Positions 26,195 to 37,273 of a stretch of 64,000 nt of DNA are shown here, piece after piece (positions within the stretch are counted from its first letter, which is position 1; the number at the start of each line of letters is the position of its first letter). This DNA comes from Emergencia sp. 1XD21-10 (GTDB taxonomy: Bacteria; Bacillota; Clostridia; Peptostreptococcales; Anaerovoracaceae), in contig NZ_QWEQ01000013.1 in NCBI RefSeq assembly GCF_009936045.1, positions 62,001 through 126,000 on the forward strand, written 5' to 3'. The notes under the pieces are model-generated. The model made no database searches and had not been told where the DNA came from. It worked only from the letters and a program-made list of their open reading frames with translations. The translations under genes and the position numbers were made by a program.

Positions 26195-27292
26195 ATGTAC
26201 ATTAAAAATATAGAGTTAACTAATTTTAGAAATTATAACCATTTAAAAGTGGATTTTAATAAAAATGTAAATCTTTTCCTGGGTAATAACGCCCAGGGAA
26301 AGACTAATTTACTGGAAAGTATATACATTACTTCTATTGGTAAATCTTTTAGAACCAATAAGGACAGCGATCTTGTAAAATTTGATCAATCCATAGCAAA
26401 AGTTAAGGTAGAAGCTGAAAAAGAAGTCTTTGACACTTCTGTAGAAATTACCATTAAAAAAGACGCCAAGAAATCCATAAAAAAAGACGGCATCAATATC
26501 AAACGAACGTCTGAACTTCTTGAAAATATCCTGATTGTAATTTTTTCGCCGGAGGATTTGAAAATCGTCAAAGATGAGCCGGAAAAGAGAAGAAAGTTCA
26601 TAGATAGAGAGCTTTGTCAGATACAACCTCTCTATTATGACAGCTTGACTAACTATAAGAAAACATTGGTTCAGCGAAACACTTATCTGAAAGAAGAAAA
26701 TATAGATAGCAGCATTTTGGATTTGTGGGATACCCAGCTTGCTCATTACGGCGCACGAATCATTCATATTAGAGAAAAGTTCATCAAAAAAATCAGTAAT
26801 TTCAGTGGAAAGATCCACAGCAGCATTACTAATGGAAAAGAGAGTCTTTTTCTGGAGTATAATCCTAATGTTGCATATATGGAATCGCTAGAAGATTTGG
26901 AAGGTTTTTTTTATGATGAAATCAAAAAAGCCTTTAAAAATGATTTTCGCCAGCGCACTACTACAAAAGGACCTCATAAAGATGATATTTCATTTTATGT
27001 CAATGGGATTGATATGAGAAGTTTTGGTTCTCAGGGTCAGCAGCGTACCTGTGCTCTTTCACTGAAGCTGGCTGAGCTGAATCTGATTAAAGAAGAAACC
27101 GAAGAAGATGCGATTCTGCTCCTTGACGATGTGATGAGTGAACTGGATATTGAAAGACAGGAATATCTAATCAAAACCTTGAAAAATAATCAGCTTTTTA
27201 TTACTACGACTGATATTTCCGGTGAAATTTTAAAATCCTTTCCCGAAGCAAAAGTGATTTACATCGAGAAAGGGGAAATGAGAGAAAATTAA
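26195..27292 (+). CDS. recF: DNA replication and repair protein RecF
   Basis: RecF is an SMC-like ATPase that helps load RecA at gaps. The 365-residue protein has Walker A in LGNNAQGKTNLLESIY, the ABC-type signature region SFGSQGQQRTCALSLKLAEL and Walker B in AILLLDDVMSELD. It starts two bases after the dnaN stop with no clear ribosome site, so translation is probably coupled to dnaN. The S4-domain gene (yaaA/rlbA) often found between dnaN and recF is absent. Confidence 0.96.
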   Translation: MYIKNIELTNFRNYNHLKVDFNKNVNLFLGNNAQGKTNLLESIYITSIGKSFRTNKDSDLVKFDQSIAKVKVEAEKEVFDTSVEITIKKDAKKSIKKDGINIKRTSELLENILIVIFSPEDLKIVKDEPEKRRKFIDRELCQIQPLYYDSLTNYKKTLVQRNTYLKEENIDSSILDLWDTQLAHYGARIIHIREKFIKKISNFSGKIHSSITNGKESLFLEYNPNVAYMESLEDLEGFFYDEIKKAFKNDFRQRTTTKGPHKDDISFYVNGIDMRSFGSQGQQRTCALSLKLAELNLIKEETEEDAILLLDDVMSELDIERQEYLIKTLKNNQLFITTTDISGEILKSFPEAKVIYIEKGEMREN

Positions 27293-27340
27293 ACCTATTA
27301 AGAATTACGATATATATCGACAGTTTTTAATAGGTTTTTT
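27291..27340 (+). terminator. Terminator after recF
   Basis: AAACCTATTAA (27291-27301) pairs perfectly with TTAATAGGTTT (27327-27337), followed by T residues. The loop holds a second small palindrome, CGATATATATCG (27308-27319). Confidence 0.8.
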
Positions 27341-27411
27341 CGTACTAAATTAACGTTTCTGCGGCTTTTTTAATAGAGTTAAGGTGAAAATGATAAAATA
27401 CACTTATTTTC

Positions 27412-27440
27412 TTGTAAAATCGCTTGTTTTAGTGTATAAT
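27412..27440 (+). promoter_or_regulatory. Promoter of gyrB-gyrA
   Basis: TTGTAA (27412-27417) and a perfect TATAAT (27435-27440) are 17 bases apart, 57 bases before the gyrB ATG. Confidence 0.75.
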
Positions 27441-27485
27441 GGAAAAAGCGCTTAAAATTAACAGAGAAAATAAAAATTGATATAA

Positions 27486-29429
<1,944 letters not shown>

Positions 29430-29446
29430 GAAAGGAGGGCAAAAAT

Positions 29447-31954
29447 ATGAATACATTATTAGAAGATACAAAATTAGAACAGCATGAGATATCTAAAGAA
29501 ATGAAAAAATCCTACATCGACTACTCCATGAGTGTTATTGTAGGACGTGCCCTTCCTGATGTCAGAGACGGACTGAAGCCGGTTCACAGAAGAATTCTTT
29601 ACGGTATGAGCCAGCTGGGCGTTACACCGGATAAACCGCATAAAAAATCCGCCCGTATTGTCGGTGAAGTAATGGGTAAATATCACCCACACGGCGATAG
29701 CTCTATTTACGATGCTATGGTAAGACTGGCACAAGATTTTTCTACCAGATATATGTTGGTAGATGGTCACGGAAACTTCGGTTCCGTCGATGGTGACGGC
29801 GCCGCTGCAATGCGTTATACAGAAGCAAGAATGACGCCGTTTTCTCTGCAGATGATCAGGGATATTGAAAAAGAAACGGTAAACTTTGTAGATAATTTTG
29901 ACGGTGAAGAAAAAGAACCAGTAGTGCTGCCAAGTAGATTTCCTAACCTTTTAGTAAATGGTTCCAACGGTATCGCCGTAGGTATGGCAACTTCCATTCC
30001 GCCGCATAATCTCAGTGAAGTCATCGATGCTACAGTAGAGTTGATTGATAACGAAGAAGCAACTGTAGAAGATTTGATGAAATATGTCAAAGGACCAGAT
30101 TTTCCAACGGGTGCGACTATCCTTGGAAAGAACGGCGTAAGAGAAGCCTACAAAACCGGTATCGGTAAGGTAAAGGTTCGTTCCTGTTGCGAAATTGAAG
30201 AAACTGATAGAGGGCGTTCACAAATTATTGTAACGGAAATTCCTTATCAGGTAAACAAAGCTAGACTCATCGAAAAGATGGCAGAACTTGTAAAGGATAA
30301 GAGAATCGAAGGCATTTCTGCAATCCGAGATGAATCCAATCGTAACGGTATGCGTATCGTCATCGAACTGAAGAGAGATGCAAATCCTCAGATTACGCTG
30401 AACAGATTATATAAGCATACACAGCTGCAGGAAAGCTACAGCATGATTATGATTGCTTTGGTAGACGGTCGTCCAAAGGTTCTTAATCTCTATGACATTA
30501 TTTCAGAGTACTTGAAATTCCAGAAGGAAGTTGTAACCAGAAGAACTCAATTTGACCTGAAAAAAGCCGAAGCCAGAGCCCACATCTTAGAAGGTCTGCG
30601 TATCGCTCTTGATAATATTGATGAAATTATTAAAATCATCAGAAGCGCATATAATGACGCAAGAGAAAAGTTGATGGAACGTTTCGGACTTTCAGAAATT
30701 CAGGCTCAGGCAATTTTGGATATGAGACTTGCCAGACTGCAAGGACTGGAAAGAGAAAAAATCGACAAAGAGTATGCTGAGCTGATGGAAAGAATCGCTT
30801 ACTTTAATTCGCTGCTTGCTGATGAAAAACTGCTCATGGGTGTTGTAAAAGATGAACTTCTGGAAATCAAAGAAAAATACGGTGATGACAGAAGAACCAA
30901 GATGGTTGCAGATGTAGATGAATTTGACGATGAAGACTTAGTTGCAGAAGAAAAAGTAGCGATTACTTTGACGCATCTTGGATATATCAAGAGAGTTCCG
31001 GCTGACACCTATAAAGCACAGAGACGTGGCGGTAAGGGCATTACAGGCATTACGACCAGAGAAAACGACTTTGTAAAAGACCTGATTATGACCTCTACTC
31101 ACGACTATCTCATGTTCTTTACCAATACAGGAAAAGCGCATAAGATTAAAGCATTTGAAATTCCAGAAGCGACAAGAACAGCTAAGGGTACGCCGGCTGT
31201 CAACTTCCTGAATCTGATGCAGAGAGAAAGAATTACAGCAATTATTCCGGTACAGGAATTTGCAGATGATAAATTCCTCATTGCTGTAACTAAGAACGGT
31301 ACGATTAAGAAGACACCGCTTTCTCAGTTTGATACGCAGAGAAAGACTGGTCTTATTGCTATCAACTTAAAGGATGACGACCAGTTAATCGGTATCAAAG
31401 AAACTACTGGAAGCAACAATGTAATCATAGTAACCAAAAATGGTAAATGTATCTGCTTCTCTGAAGAAGATGTAAGAAGCATGGGTAGAATTGCCGGTGG
31501 TGTTCGTGCAATTAAGCTTGAAAAAGATGATGAAGTTGTAGCAATGGAACTTGTTGAACCGGGTCAGGAGCTGCTGGTAGTAACAGAAAATGGTTACGGT
31601 AAAAGAACTCCTGTAGAAGACTATAAGATTCAGGTGCGCGGCGGTAAAGGTCTTTTGACTTATGATAAATCCAAGTTCAAAAAGACCGGTGCTCTTATCG
31701 GTGCAATGGTTGTCGATGAAGATGACGAAGCTCTGATGATTAATTCAGATGGAATCATCATCAGAATCAGAGCTGGAGAAGTATCCAAACTGGGCAGAGC
31801 AACCCAGGGTGTAAAGATTATGAAGGTCGAAGACGAAGTAAAAATTGTCGCTATGGCAAAAGTAATCAAAGAAGATGAGGAAGAGGAAGTAAAAGAAAAA
31901 CCTGCAAAGGAAGAAGCACCGAAAGAAGACGGTGACGAACAGCTTACTCTGTAA
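29447..31954 (+). CDS. gyrA: DNA gyrase subunit A
   Basis: GyrA is the DNA-cutting and wrapping subunit. The 835-residue protein has the quinolone-region helix with [19 protein letters not shown], the catalytic tyrosine in [11 protein letters not shown], and a C-terminal beta-pinwheel with the GyrA box QRRGGKG, which marks it as gyrase rather than topoisomerase IV. The last ~30 residues are strongly acidic ([10 protein letters not shown]...). It follows gyrB by 17 bases with an AAGGAGGG site. Confidence 0.98.
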   Translation: MNTLLEDTKLEQHEISKEMKKSYIDYSMSVIVGRALPDVRDGLKPVHRRILYGMSQLGVTPDKPHKKSARIVGEVMGKYHPHGDSSIYDAMVRLAQDFSTRYMLVDGHGNFGSVDGDGAAAMRYTEARMTPFSLQMIRDIEKETVNFVDNFDGEEKEPVVLPSRFPNLLVNGSNGIAVGMATSIPPHNLSEVIDATVELIDNEEATVEDLMKYVKGPDFPTGATILGKNGVREAYKTGIGKVKVRSCCEIEETDRGRSQIIVTEIPYQVNKARLIEKMAELVKDKRIEGISAIRDESNRNGMRIVIELKRDANPQITLNRLYKHTQLQESYSMIMIALVDGRPKVLNLYDIISEYLKFQKEVVTRRTQFDLKKAEARAHILEGLRIALDNIDEIIKIIRSAYNDAREKLMERFGLSEIQAQAILDMRLARLQGLEREKIDKEYAELMERIAYFNSLLADEKLLMGVVKDELLEIKEKYGDDRRTKMVADVDEFDDEDLVAEEKVAITLTHLGYIKRVPADTYKAQRRGGKGITGITTRENDFVKDLIMTSTHDYLMFFTNTGKAHKIKAFEIPEATRTAKGTPAVNFLNLMQRERITAIIPVQEFADDKFLIAVTKNGTIKKTPLSQFDTQRKTGLIAINLKDDDQLIGIKETTGSNNVIIVTKNGKCICFSEEDVRSMGRIAGGVRAIKLEKDDEVVAMELVEPGQELLVVTENGYGKRTPVEDYKIQVRGGKGLLTYDKSKFKKTGALIGAMVVDEDDEALMINSDGIIIRIRAGEVSKLGRATQGVKIMKVEDEVKIVAMAKVIKEDEEEEVKEKPAKEEAPKEDGDEQLTL

Positions 31955-31965
31955 TTAAAAATAAA

Positions 31966-32020
31966 AGGCTGTCGCACAGTTTAAAGATTCGTTTAGATGG
32001 AGCGACAGCTTTCTTCTTTT
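31966..32020 (+). terminator. Terminator after gyrA
   Basis: GCTGTCGC (31969-31976 region) pairs with GCGACAGC (32002-32009), with flanking A and T tracts and a 26-base loop. Confidence 0.8.
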
Positions 32021-32337
32021 TGGCGCTGCACATCGTTTCTTTTCACTTATATTTTTCTGTACATATTTTGGAGGATTTTGTCGATAATATGCACTCCTGT
32101 GTGCATATTTTAAGAAAAAATGCCTTTAATATGCACATTTGCGCAGCTAAGAACTAAAAAAGCTGCCGAATGAACAATGAAATTGCCTTTCAACAGCTTT
32201 GACTGTAAATATTTTTGAAAGTTTTTAAAAAAATATGCAGAGCGTTATGCATATTTTTGGGATTTTTTGCGAATATATGTACATTCACAGCCAGTTATTG
32301 GATTTATAAAAATTATGCTGATAGAGGAGTTATTTAA
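32021..32337. repeat. Gene-free AT-rich stretch with repeated AATATGCA dyads
   Basis: No gene is seen here. Two inverted repeats share the same half-site: AATATGCAC/GTGCATATT (32087-32095 and 32102-32110) and AATATGCA/TGCATATT (32232-32239 and 32248-32255). A third AATATGCAC copy is at 32129-32137. A wider pair, TGTACATATT near 32060 and AATATATGTACA near 32272, flanks them. A separate hairpin, AAAGCTG/CAGCTTT, lies near 32159-32202. These could be operator sites for the downstream anti-sigma/sigma operon. Confidence 0.6.
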
Positions 32338-32736
32338 ATGGATCAGTTAAAATTTACAATACCGGGAAAACCGGAATATCTGACAATGCTGCGTCTTGCA
32401 ATCAGCTCGGTAGCAGTAACTGCAGGCTTTGATCTTGATGGAGCTGAAGATATAAAAACAGCTGTATCGGAGGCTTGCAAACTGGTATCCTGCCATGGTT
32501 TTGACGGATTTTCCGACAAGTACGAACTGCAATGCAGCGTAGAGGAAGGGAGGATTGAAATCATCATAGAAGACAGATGTGAAAATCATACCCTTGAAAA
32601 ACTGCATAAACCTTGCAAAAACTGCCCAACTGAAGGAAATATCGGTGTTTATGTTATTCAAACACTGATGAATGAAGTAGAAATTAATGTTTTAGAGAAC
32701 GGACAAAAGTCAATAAAAATGGTGAAATATTTATGA
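32338..32736 (+). CDS. RsbW/SpoIIAB-like anti-sigma factor
   Basis: The 132-residue protein has the GHKL serine-kinase fold of anti-sigma factors: IPGKPEYLTMLRLAISSVA, then the N-box-like EDIKTAVSEACKLV, where the usual Asn of EAxxN is replaced by Lys, and a G-rich C-terminal GNIGVYVIQTLMNEVEI. Such proteins bind and silence a SigB- or SigF-type sigma factor until an anti-anti-sigma frees it. Its end overlaps the sigma gene by 4 bases. No anti-anti-sigma (RsbV/SpoIIAA) gene is adjacent. Because the two operon genes lack the third, I do not assign rsbW or spoIIAB. Confidence 0.88.
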   Translation: MDQLKFTIPGKPEYLTMLRLAISSVAVTAGFDLDGAEDIKTAVSEACKLVSCHGFDGFSDKYELQCSVEEGRIEIIIEDRCENHTLEKLHKPCKNCPTEGNIGVYVIQTLMNEVEINVLENGQKSIKMVKYL

Positions 32737-33467
32737 TGGAACAAGAATTGTTTATCAAATACAAAGACAATCCCACCAGAGAACTTCGTAACGAAATTGT
32801 AGAAAAACATCTTTACATGGTAGACATTCTGATTCGGAAATATCTAGGAAAAGGCGTAGAATATGACGATCTTTATCAGGTTGGCGCTCTTGCTCTTGTT
32901 TCTGCTGTGGAGCGCTTTGATCCGGAAAAAGGATATGAGTTCAGCTCTTTTGCAACACCAACTATTTTGGGAGAAATCAAAAAATATTTCCGGGACAAGC
33001 AATGGAGTTTAAAGGTTCCCCGCCGCCTGAAAGAGATTGCCGCGAAGGTGCAGGAAACTAAGGAAACACTTTACACGGAGTATCATCGTAAACCGACGGT
33101 GGAAGAAATCAGCAAGGCTACAGGCTTTTCAAAGGAGCAGATTATCGAGGCACAGGAAAGTTCCCAGGCTTACGGTACTTATTCTCTTGATAAAACCTTT
33201 GATGACATGGGAGAAGATGGGGAAAGTCCGCTTCTCGAAAAGTATGCCGGTTTTGTGGAAAAAGGCTATGAACGGATTGAAATCTCTGAGATTATCAAAA
33301 AGGTCATGGCTACTTTCAGTGAGCAGCAGCTTTACATATGCAAGCAGCGGTTTATCCATAACCGCTCTCAAGCAGAAATTGCAAAGGCTCTCGGCGTTTC
33401 CCAGATGACCGTGTCGCGGGCTGAGAAAAATATTATCAGCCGGTTTCAGGAGGAACTGAAACACTAG
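32733..33467 (+). CDS. SigB/SigF/SigG-type RNA polymerase sigma factor
   Basis: The 244-residue sigma-70 family protein has region 2 (YDDLYQVGALALVSAVERFDPEKGYEFSSFATPTILGEIKKYFRD), region 3 (RRLKEIAAKVQETKETL..., PTVEEISKATGF) and region 4 with the helix-turn-helix SQAEIAKALGVSQMTVSRAEK. The TILGEIKKYFRD segment is typical of the SigB/F/G group. It could direct general stress or sporulation transcription. Pairing with only an anti-sigma gene leaves the choice open. It starts inside the stop of the anti-sigma gene (ATGA overlap). Confidence 0.9.
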   Translation: MMEQELFIKYKDNPTRELRNEIVEKHLYMVDILIRKYLGKGVEYDDLYQVGALALVSAVERFDPEKGYEFSSFATPTILGEIKKYFRDKQWSLKVPRRLKEIAAKVQETKETLYTEYHRKPTVEEISKATGFSKEQIIEAQESSQAYGTYSLDKTFDDMGEDGESPLLEKYAGFVEKGYERIEISEIIKKVMATFSEQQLYICKQRFIHNRSQAEIAKALGVSQMTVSRAEKNIISRFQEELKH

Positions 33468-33468
33468 A

Positions 33469-33497
33469 AAAGAGCCGCATAAATTTGCGGCTCTTTA
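33469..33497. terminator. Bidirectional terminator
   Basis: AAAGAGCCGC (33469-33478) pairs perfectly with GCGGCTCTTT (33487-33496) around an 8-base loop, between the convergent sigma-factor and racemase-like genes. Confidence 0.85.
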
Positions 33498-33508
33498 AGG
33501 TTTTGTAT

Positions 33509-34237
33509 TTACAGCCTTAAAATTTTAGCTGAAGCAATCTGTGGACTGATAGAAACGGAATTGTCATATCCCAGCATAACCATAGTTTCCAGGAATTTTA
33601 TAGCATTTGCCATGGGTTCGATAACGGTTATATTTATGTGCTCCTCTTTCAGCCTTGCATTGAGGGTATTTGCAATATAAAACATTCCAGTACATCCCAG
33701 GCAAACTGCCTTGATGCCGTAATCGTCAGACATTTTTTTGCAGATAGAAAGCAGTCTGTCTATCAGGAAATTCGCCTGTTCACGAATATCGTTTACTTCT
33801 AAATCAACAGGGATAATAGAGGCGATATGGTCCAGCATACCTATTTGCTTTGCCTTTCGTTCTTCGTGAATAATTCCCGCTGTGTCGGTGGTAATAATAC
33901 CAATTTTATCTGCGAGAATCAGCGCAGAATGTATTGCCGCCTGATATGGACCGATAACGGGAGTAATGGCAAGTTCTCTGCAAGCAGATACGCCCGGATC
34001 ATCAAAGCAATTCACATATATGCCATCGTAGGATTTACTCAGCGTTTTTACCAGATTTACAGTTTGCCAGCCGTTGTAAATATCCTGTAAATCCGATTCA
34101 ATAGAAGTGTATCCTTGCGGAATTTGTGCAAATTCGATGACTGTATCTGGATGAAGATAGGGCTGAAGATATGAAAGAATATCAGTTTTTTTGTTCTCAT
34201 ATTCCGCAGTCACAGGGATTAAAAATAAAAGTTTCAT
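33509..34237 (-). CDS. Asp/Glu/hydantoin racemase family protein
   Basis: The 242-residue protein fits the two-domain cofactor-free racemase superfamily. Two cysteines sit in the expected places: one in YVNCFDDPGV and one in VCLGCTGMFY, with the intervening TPVIGPYQAAIHSALILADKIGIIT segment typical of hydantoin-racemase/AroM-type members. The start at 34237 has GAGAGG upstream; an ATG-less extension is possible. It follows DUF917 by 11 bases, the association expected for hydantoin-type metabolism. The substrate is not known. Confidence 0.82.
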   Translation of the reverse strand: MKLLFLIPVTAEYENKKTDILSYLQPYLHPDTVIEFAQIPQGYTSIESDLQDIYNGWQTVNLVKTLSKSYDGIYVNCFDDPGVSACRELAITPVIGPYQAAIHSALILADKIGIITTDTAGIIHEERKAKQIGMLDHIASIIPVDLEVNDIREQANFLIDRLLSICKKMSDDYGIKAVCLGCTGMFYIANTLNARLKEEHINITVIEPMANAIKFLETMVMLGYDNSVSISPQIASAKILRL

Positions 34238-34248
34238 CAGCGCTCCTC

Positions 34249-35337
34249 TCAATCAATATAAATTTCATCAATATATTTTTGCATTTCGATATTTAGAATG
34301 TTTTCGATTCTCTGATATACGTCTCGGTATAAAAGACCTTTTCCAAGCAGCATATGCTCTTTTGATGCGGCAACTACTGTAATATTGCAGCCATTTTCAA
34401 TTTGTGCAGTAGTCAGAATTTCTCCCGTTTGTGTATCTATCGTTGTAATCAAATCAGGGAACGTTTGCAGCCTTTCCCCATTTTTATCAACGGCCATATA
34501 TTCATTAAAAAAGTATAGCTGATATTTGTCGTTTTCGCTGCAAACTGTAAAAGAACCATGATCCAACGCGTTTTCAGTGCAGAGAGTGTGATTCTCTACC
34601 CTGCCCTGGCAAATTATATTTCCTTCTACTACGGAACATGCTGCTGCAATCTTTTCTTCCACTGTTTTTCCAGTTAAATATGCTTCGCCCAGTCTGTATG
34701 CTAAATCATATGCTCCCGTTGCACCGGAAGTTTCAAGCCATGACGGAGCGACAGGATTTCTTGCGACAGCTATAGCGCCGCCTGCCTTTGCTGCGGCGTT
34801 TCTGATCAGGTCAGAGGTAGTTTCTATGGAGCCGGTTAAAAGTACTTCAACATATGTATTGGTAGATTCTCTGCCACCAGCCCCAGCTTGCACCGTGATA
34901 TTTTTATCACCTTTCTCAAGACCCAGAGATCCCATAATCCCAAAGGGATGTGCTCTGCCGTCACAGGCAGAATTAATGACGGGAATATTTAAGCGAGCAG
35001 CTGGAATAAAGGGCTCAAAAGAAGATGAAGCACCCATTTCGCAGGGAATAAAACCTATAATTTTTTTCTTTTCCTGAGATTGAATTAGATAAAGAATTTT
35101 TTCGTAAACGTCCTCTGAATAGTAAGCGGTATCCGATGCGGGAGAGCCAACGCCGGATATGGTAAGAATGACGCCTTCCTTTTCGCTGACTTCGGAAAGG
35201 GGAATAATCTGCACTTCTCCCAATTCCAAAGCGCGCCTTGCGGTTGAAAGACCTTCACGAATATCTCCGCCACCGCCTCCGCCGAGAAAGAGACTTCCGA
35301 TTGCAATTTTCTTAACATCTTCAAGATTTACTAACAT
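34249..35337 (-). CDS. DUF917 family protein
   Basis: The 362-residue protein shows the DUF917 start, with a glycine-rich stretch (FLGGGGGGDIREGL) and VILTISGVGSPASDTAYYSEDVYEKIL. The central segment has GFIPCEMGASSSFEPFIPAARLNIPVINSACDGRAHPFGIMGSLGLEKG. Members are found with hydantoinase/oxoprolinase genes and are annotated as S-methyl-thiohydantoin desulfurase-like in some databases. The reaction here is unknown. It heads a two-gene operon with the racemase-like gene. Confidence 0.85.
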   Translation of the reverse strand: MLVNLEDVKKIAIGSLFLGGGGGGDIREGLSTARRALELGEVQIIPLSEVSEKEGVILTISGVGSPASDTAYYSEDVYEKILYLIQSQEKKKIIGFIPCEMGASSSFEPFIPAARLNIPVINSACDGRAHPFGIMGSLGLEKGDKNITVQAGAGGRESTNTYVEVLLTGSIETTSDLIRNAAAKAGGAIAVARNPVAPSWLETSGATGAYDLAYRLGEAYLTGKTVEEKIAAACSVVEGNIICQGRVENHTLCTENALDHGSFTVCSENDKYQLYFFNEYMAVDKNGERLQTFPDLITTIDTQTGEILTTAQIENGCNITVVAASKEHMLLGKGLLYRDVYQRIENILNIEMQKYIDEIYID

Positions 35338-35367
35338 ATTAGTGGTACCTCCATGTAATAATGCAAG

Positions 35368-35382
35368 TACCGGAATTACACA
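35368..35382 (+). promoter_or_regulatory. 15-bp element TACCGGAATTACACA, copy A
   Basis: This sequence occurs again, identical over all 15 bases, at 38594-38608 upstream of DUF1177. Here it lies between the divergent DUF917 and OPT genes, 64 bases upstream of the OPT -35 box. It is not a palindrome. Confidence 0.7.
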
Positions 35383-35445
35383 CTGCCAGTATACTGGGTT
35401 CAGAGGCGAAAGTCAACCTATATTTTTTGAAATTTCAAAAAGTCC

Positions 35446-35474
35446 TTGACACCAAATCGAAGCCATGATACATT
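35446..35474 (+). promoter_or_regulatory. Promoter of the OPT transporter gene
   Basis: TTGACA (35446-35451) and TACATT (35469-35474) are 17 bases apart. A minus-strand promoter for DUF917 can overlap it face to face: TTGACA at 35494-35489 and TATCAT at 35470-35465, spacing 18. Confidence 0.65.
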
Positions 35475-35481
35475 AAATTTA

Positions 35482-35496
35482 GTTAAAATGTCAATA
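35482..35496. promoter_or_regulatory. 15-bp element GTTAAAATGTCAATA, copy A
   Basis: The reverse complement (TATTGACATTTTAAC) recurs exactly at 38656-38670. Here it covers the expected transcription start of the OPT gene and the -35 of the candidate DUF917 promoter. Confidence 0.65.
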
Positions 35497-35552
35497 TTCA
35501 TAATGTTCTCGTTAGCAGTTTGATTTGTGAATCAAAACAAAAGGAGAAAGTT

Positions 35553-37259
35553 ATGAATAACACAGAAAGTAAGCAGAACAATATTCTGCTTGAGGAACAA
35601 AAAGAAATTGACAGACATAAGATTACTGCAGATCAGATGCCAAAAGTAAAAGAGCCTGCAGTTTTTGTTGTTGCTATTATTGTTGCGATTCTCGGGTGTA
35701 TTGTAGGACTTCAGGTACAGATTCATACAGGTACTACACCAGATACATCTATTGTCGGCGCTATTTTTGCTATTCTTATTGCGCAAATTCCTCTCAGATG
35801 GCTAAAACCTTTTAAAAACATTCACCGGCAGAATCTGGTACAGACGACGATTTCCGGTGCGACGTTTGCTTCTGCAAATTGTATGTTCTTAACTATGGGT
35901 ATCCCTGTTATCATGGGATGGCCGCAGTTGATGGTTCCTATGTTAATTGGTGCAACTCTTGCCACTATTGTGGATGCAACGATTTTATACAAGTCCTTTG
36001 GATCTCCAATGTTTCCGGCTGAAGGTGCGTGGCCTCCGGGAATTGCTGTAGCCGAATCTATTTATGCTATGGCTGACAAAGGAAAACGAGCGCTTTTGCT
36101 GCTTGTAGGTTCTGTTGCCGGATGGATTGGTGCAATGATTGGAATTCCAATGGATTTAGTTGGAGTAGTATGGGTTGGAAGTTTAGTAGCGATGGGTGCT
36201 TTTGGTGTAGGTGCTTTGTTGAAAGGTATTTTATCTACGAACGAATTTTCTCTCACCTTTGCAGGTCACACCGGAACTTTTGCAACAGATATTTTCGGAT
36301 CGGATTTCTCATTTGCCGACAGCGTTTCTCTTTCCTATCTTGGTCATGGCGCGATGATTGGTGCCGGAATTATTTCTTTATTGCAGTGTGCACGAATTTT
36401 ATTTAAAAAAGAAGAAAATGGAACTTCTGCCGCATCCAGATTCGGAACAAGTCTCAGTGATATGAAAAACGCTTTGAGCAAAGGCTTTATTGCATATATT
36501 GTTATTGCAATCGGTCTTGCAATTGCGACAGGTCTGTACTATGAAATGGGTATAGTGAAGCTAATCGCATGGGTCATCTTTGCTGCAGTCGCAGCGTTGG
36601 TATCTGAGCTTATCGTAGGTGTTTCCGCGATGCATTCAGGCTGGTTTCCGGGATTTGCTACTGCACTGCTATTTTTGATTATTGGTATGATGATTGGCTT
36701 CCCTACACTGCCGCTGGCAATTCTTGCAGGATTTACAGCTGCTACAGGTCCGGCTTTCTCTGATATGGGAAACGATTTAAAGGCAGGATGGATATTGCGT
36801 GGTAAAGGCGCAGATATGGAGTTAGAAAAAGTAGGAAGAAAACAGCAGTACTATGCAGAATTGCTCGGGTTTGGCGTTGCCTTTGTCATGGTAGCAATTT
36901 TTGCGAAGGGTTATTTCAATCAGGGTATGTTTGCGCCGATTAACTTTGTTTATCAGTCGACTATTGAAGCGGGATCTACCGTTGAAGTAATGAAGTGGCT
37001 TGCGATTTGGGCAATTCCAGGTGCACTGATTCAGCTTTTGGGCGGAAATCATCAGGCAGGAATTCTGTTTGCAACTGGTTTTTTGGTTGGATGGACTGAG
37101 GCCGGTGTTGTCATTCTGATTGCAATTTCAATCAGAGCGATTGTTATCCATAAAAATCCTGAAAGAGACAGCATTTTTGCAATCCTTGGCGCAGGTGCTC
37201 TTGTGGGATCCGCGCTTCGGGATTTCTCCACTTCCATGCTTGGATTATTTAAGAAATAG
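35553..37259 (+). CDS. OPT family oligopeptide transporter
   Basis: A 568-residue membrane protein with about 14-16 hydrophobic segments and OPT/YSL family marks such as GLQVQIHTGTTPDTSIVGAI near the start, FPAEGAWPPGIAVAESIYA in the middle and FPTLPLAILAGFTAATGPAFSDMGNDLKAGWILRG towards the C-terminus. OPT proteins import peptides or metal chelates by proton coupling. The ATG at 35553 has AAGGAG upstream and is preferred over the longer frame from 35520. Neighbouring peptidase and hydantoin-type genes suggest it brings in their substrate; that is inference. Confidence 0.9.
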   Translation: MNNTESKQNNILLEEQKEIDRHKITADQMPKVKEPAVFVVAIIVAILGCIVGLQVQIHTGTTPDTSIVGAIFAILIAQIPLRWLKPFKNIHRQNLVQTTISGATFASANCMFLTMGIPVIMGWPQLMVPMLIGATLATIVDATILYKSFGSPMFPAEGAWPPGIAVAESIYAMADKGKRALLLLVGSVAGWIGAMIGIPMDLVGVVWVGSLVAMGAFGVGALLKGILSTNEFSLTFAGHTGTFATDIFGSDFSFADSVSLSYLGHGAMIGAGIISLLQCARILFKKEENGTSAASRFGTSLSDMKNALSKGFIAYIVIAIGLAIATGLYYEMGIVKLIAWVIFAAVAALVSELIVGVSAMHSGWFPGFATALLFLIIGMMIGFPTLPLAILAGFTAATGPAFSDMGNDLKAGWILRGKGADMELEKVGRKQQYYAELLGFGVAFVMVAIFAKGYFNQGMFAPINFVYQSTIEAGSTVEVMKWLAIWAIPGALIQLLGGNHQAGILFATGFLVGWTEAGVVILIAISIRAIVIHKNPERDSIFAILGAGALVGSALRDFSTSMLGLFKK

Positions 37260-37273
37260 GTTGCCGCAAGGCG

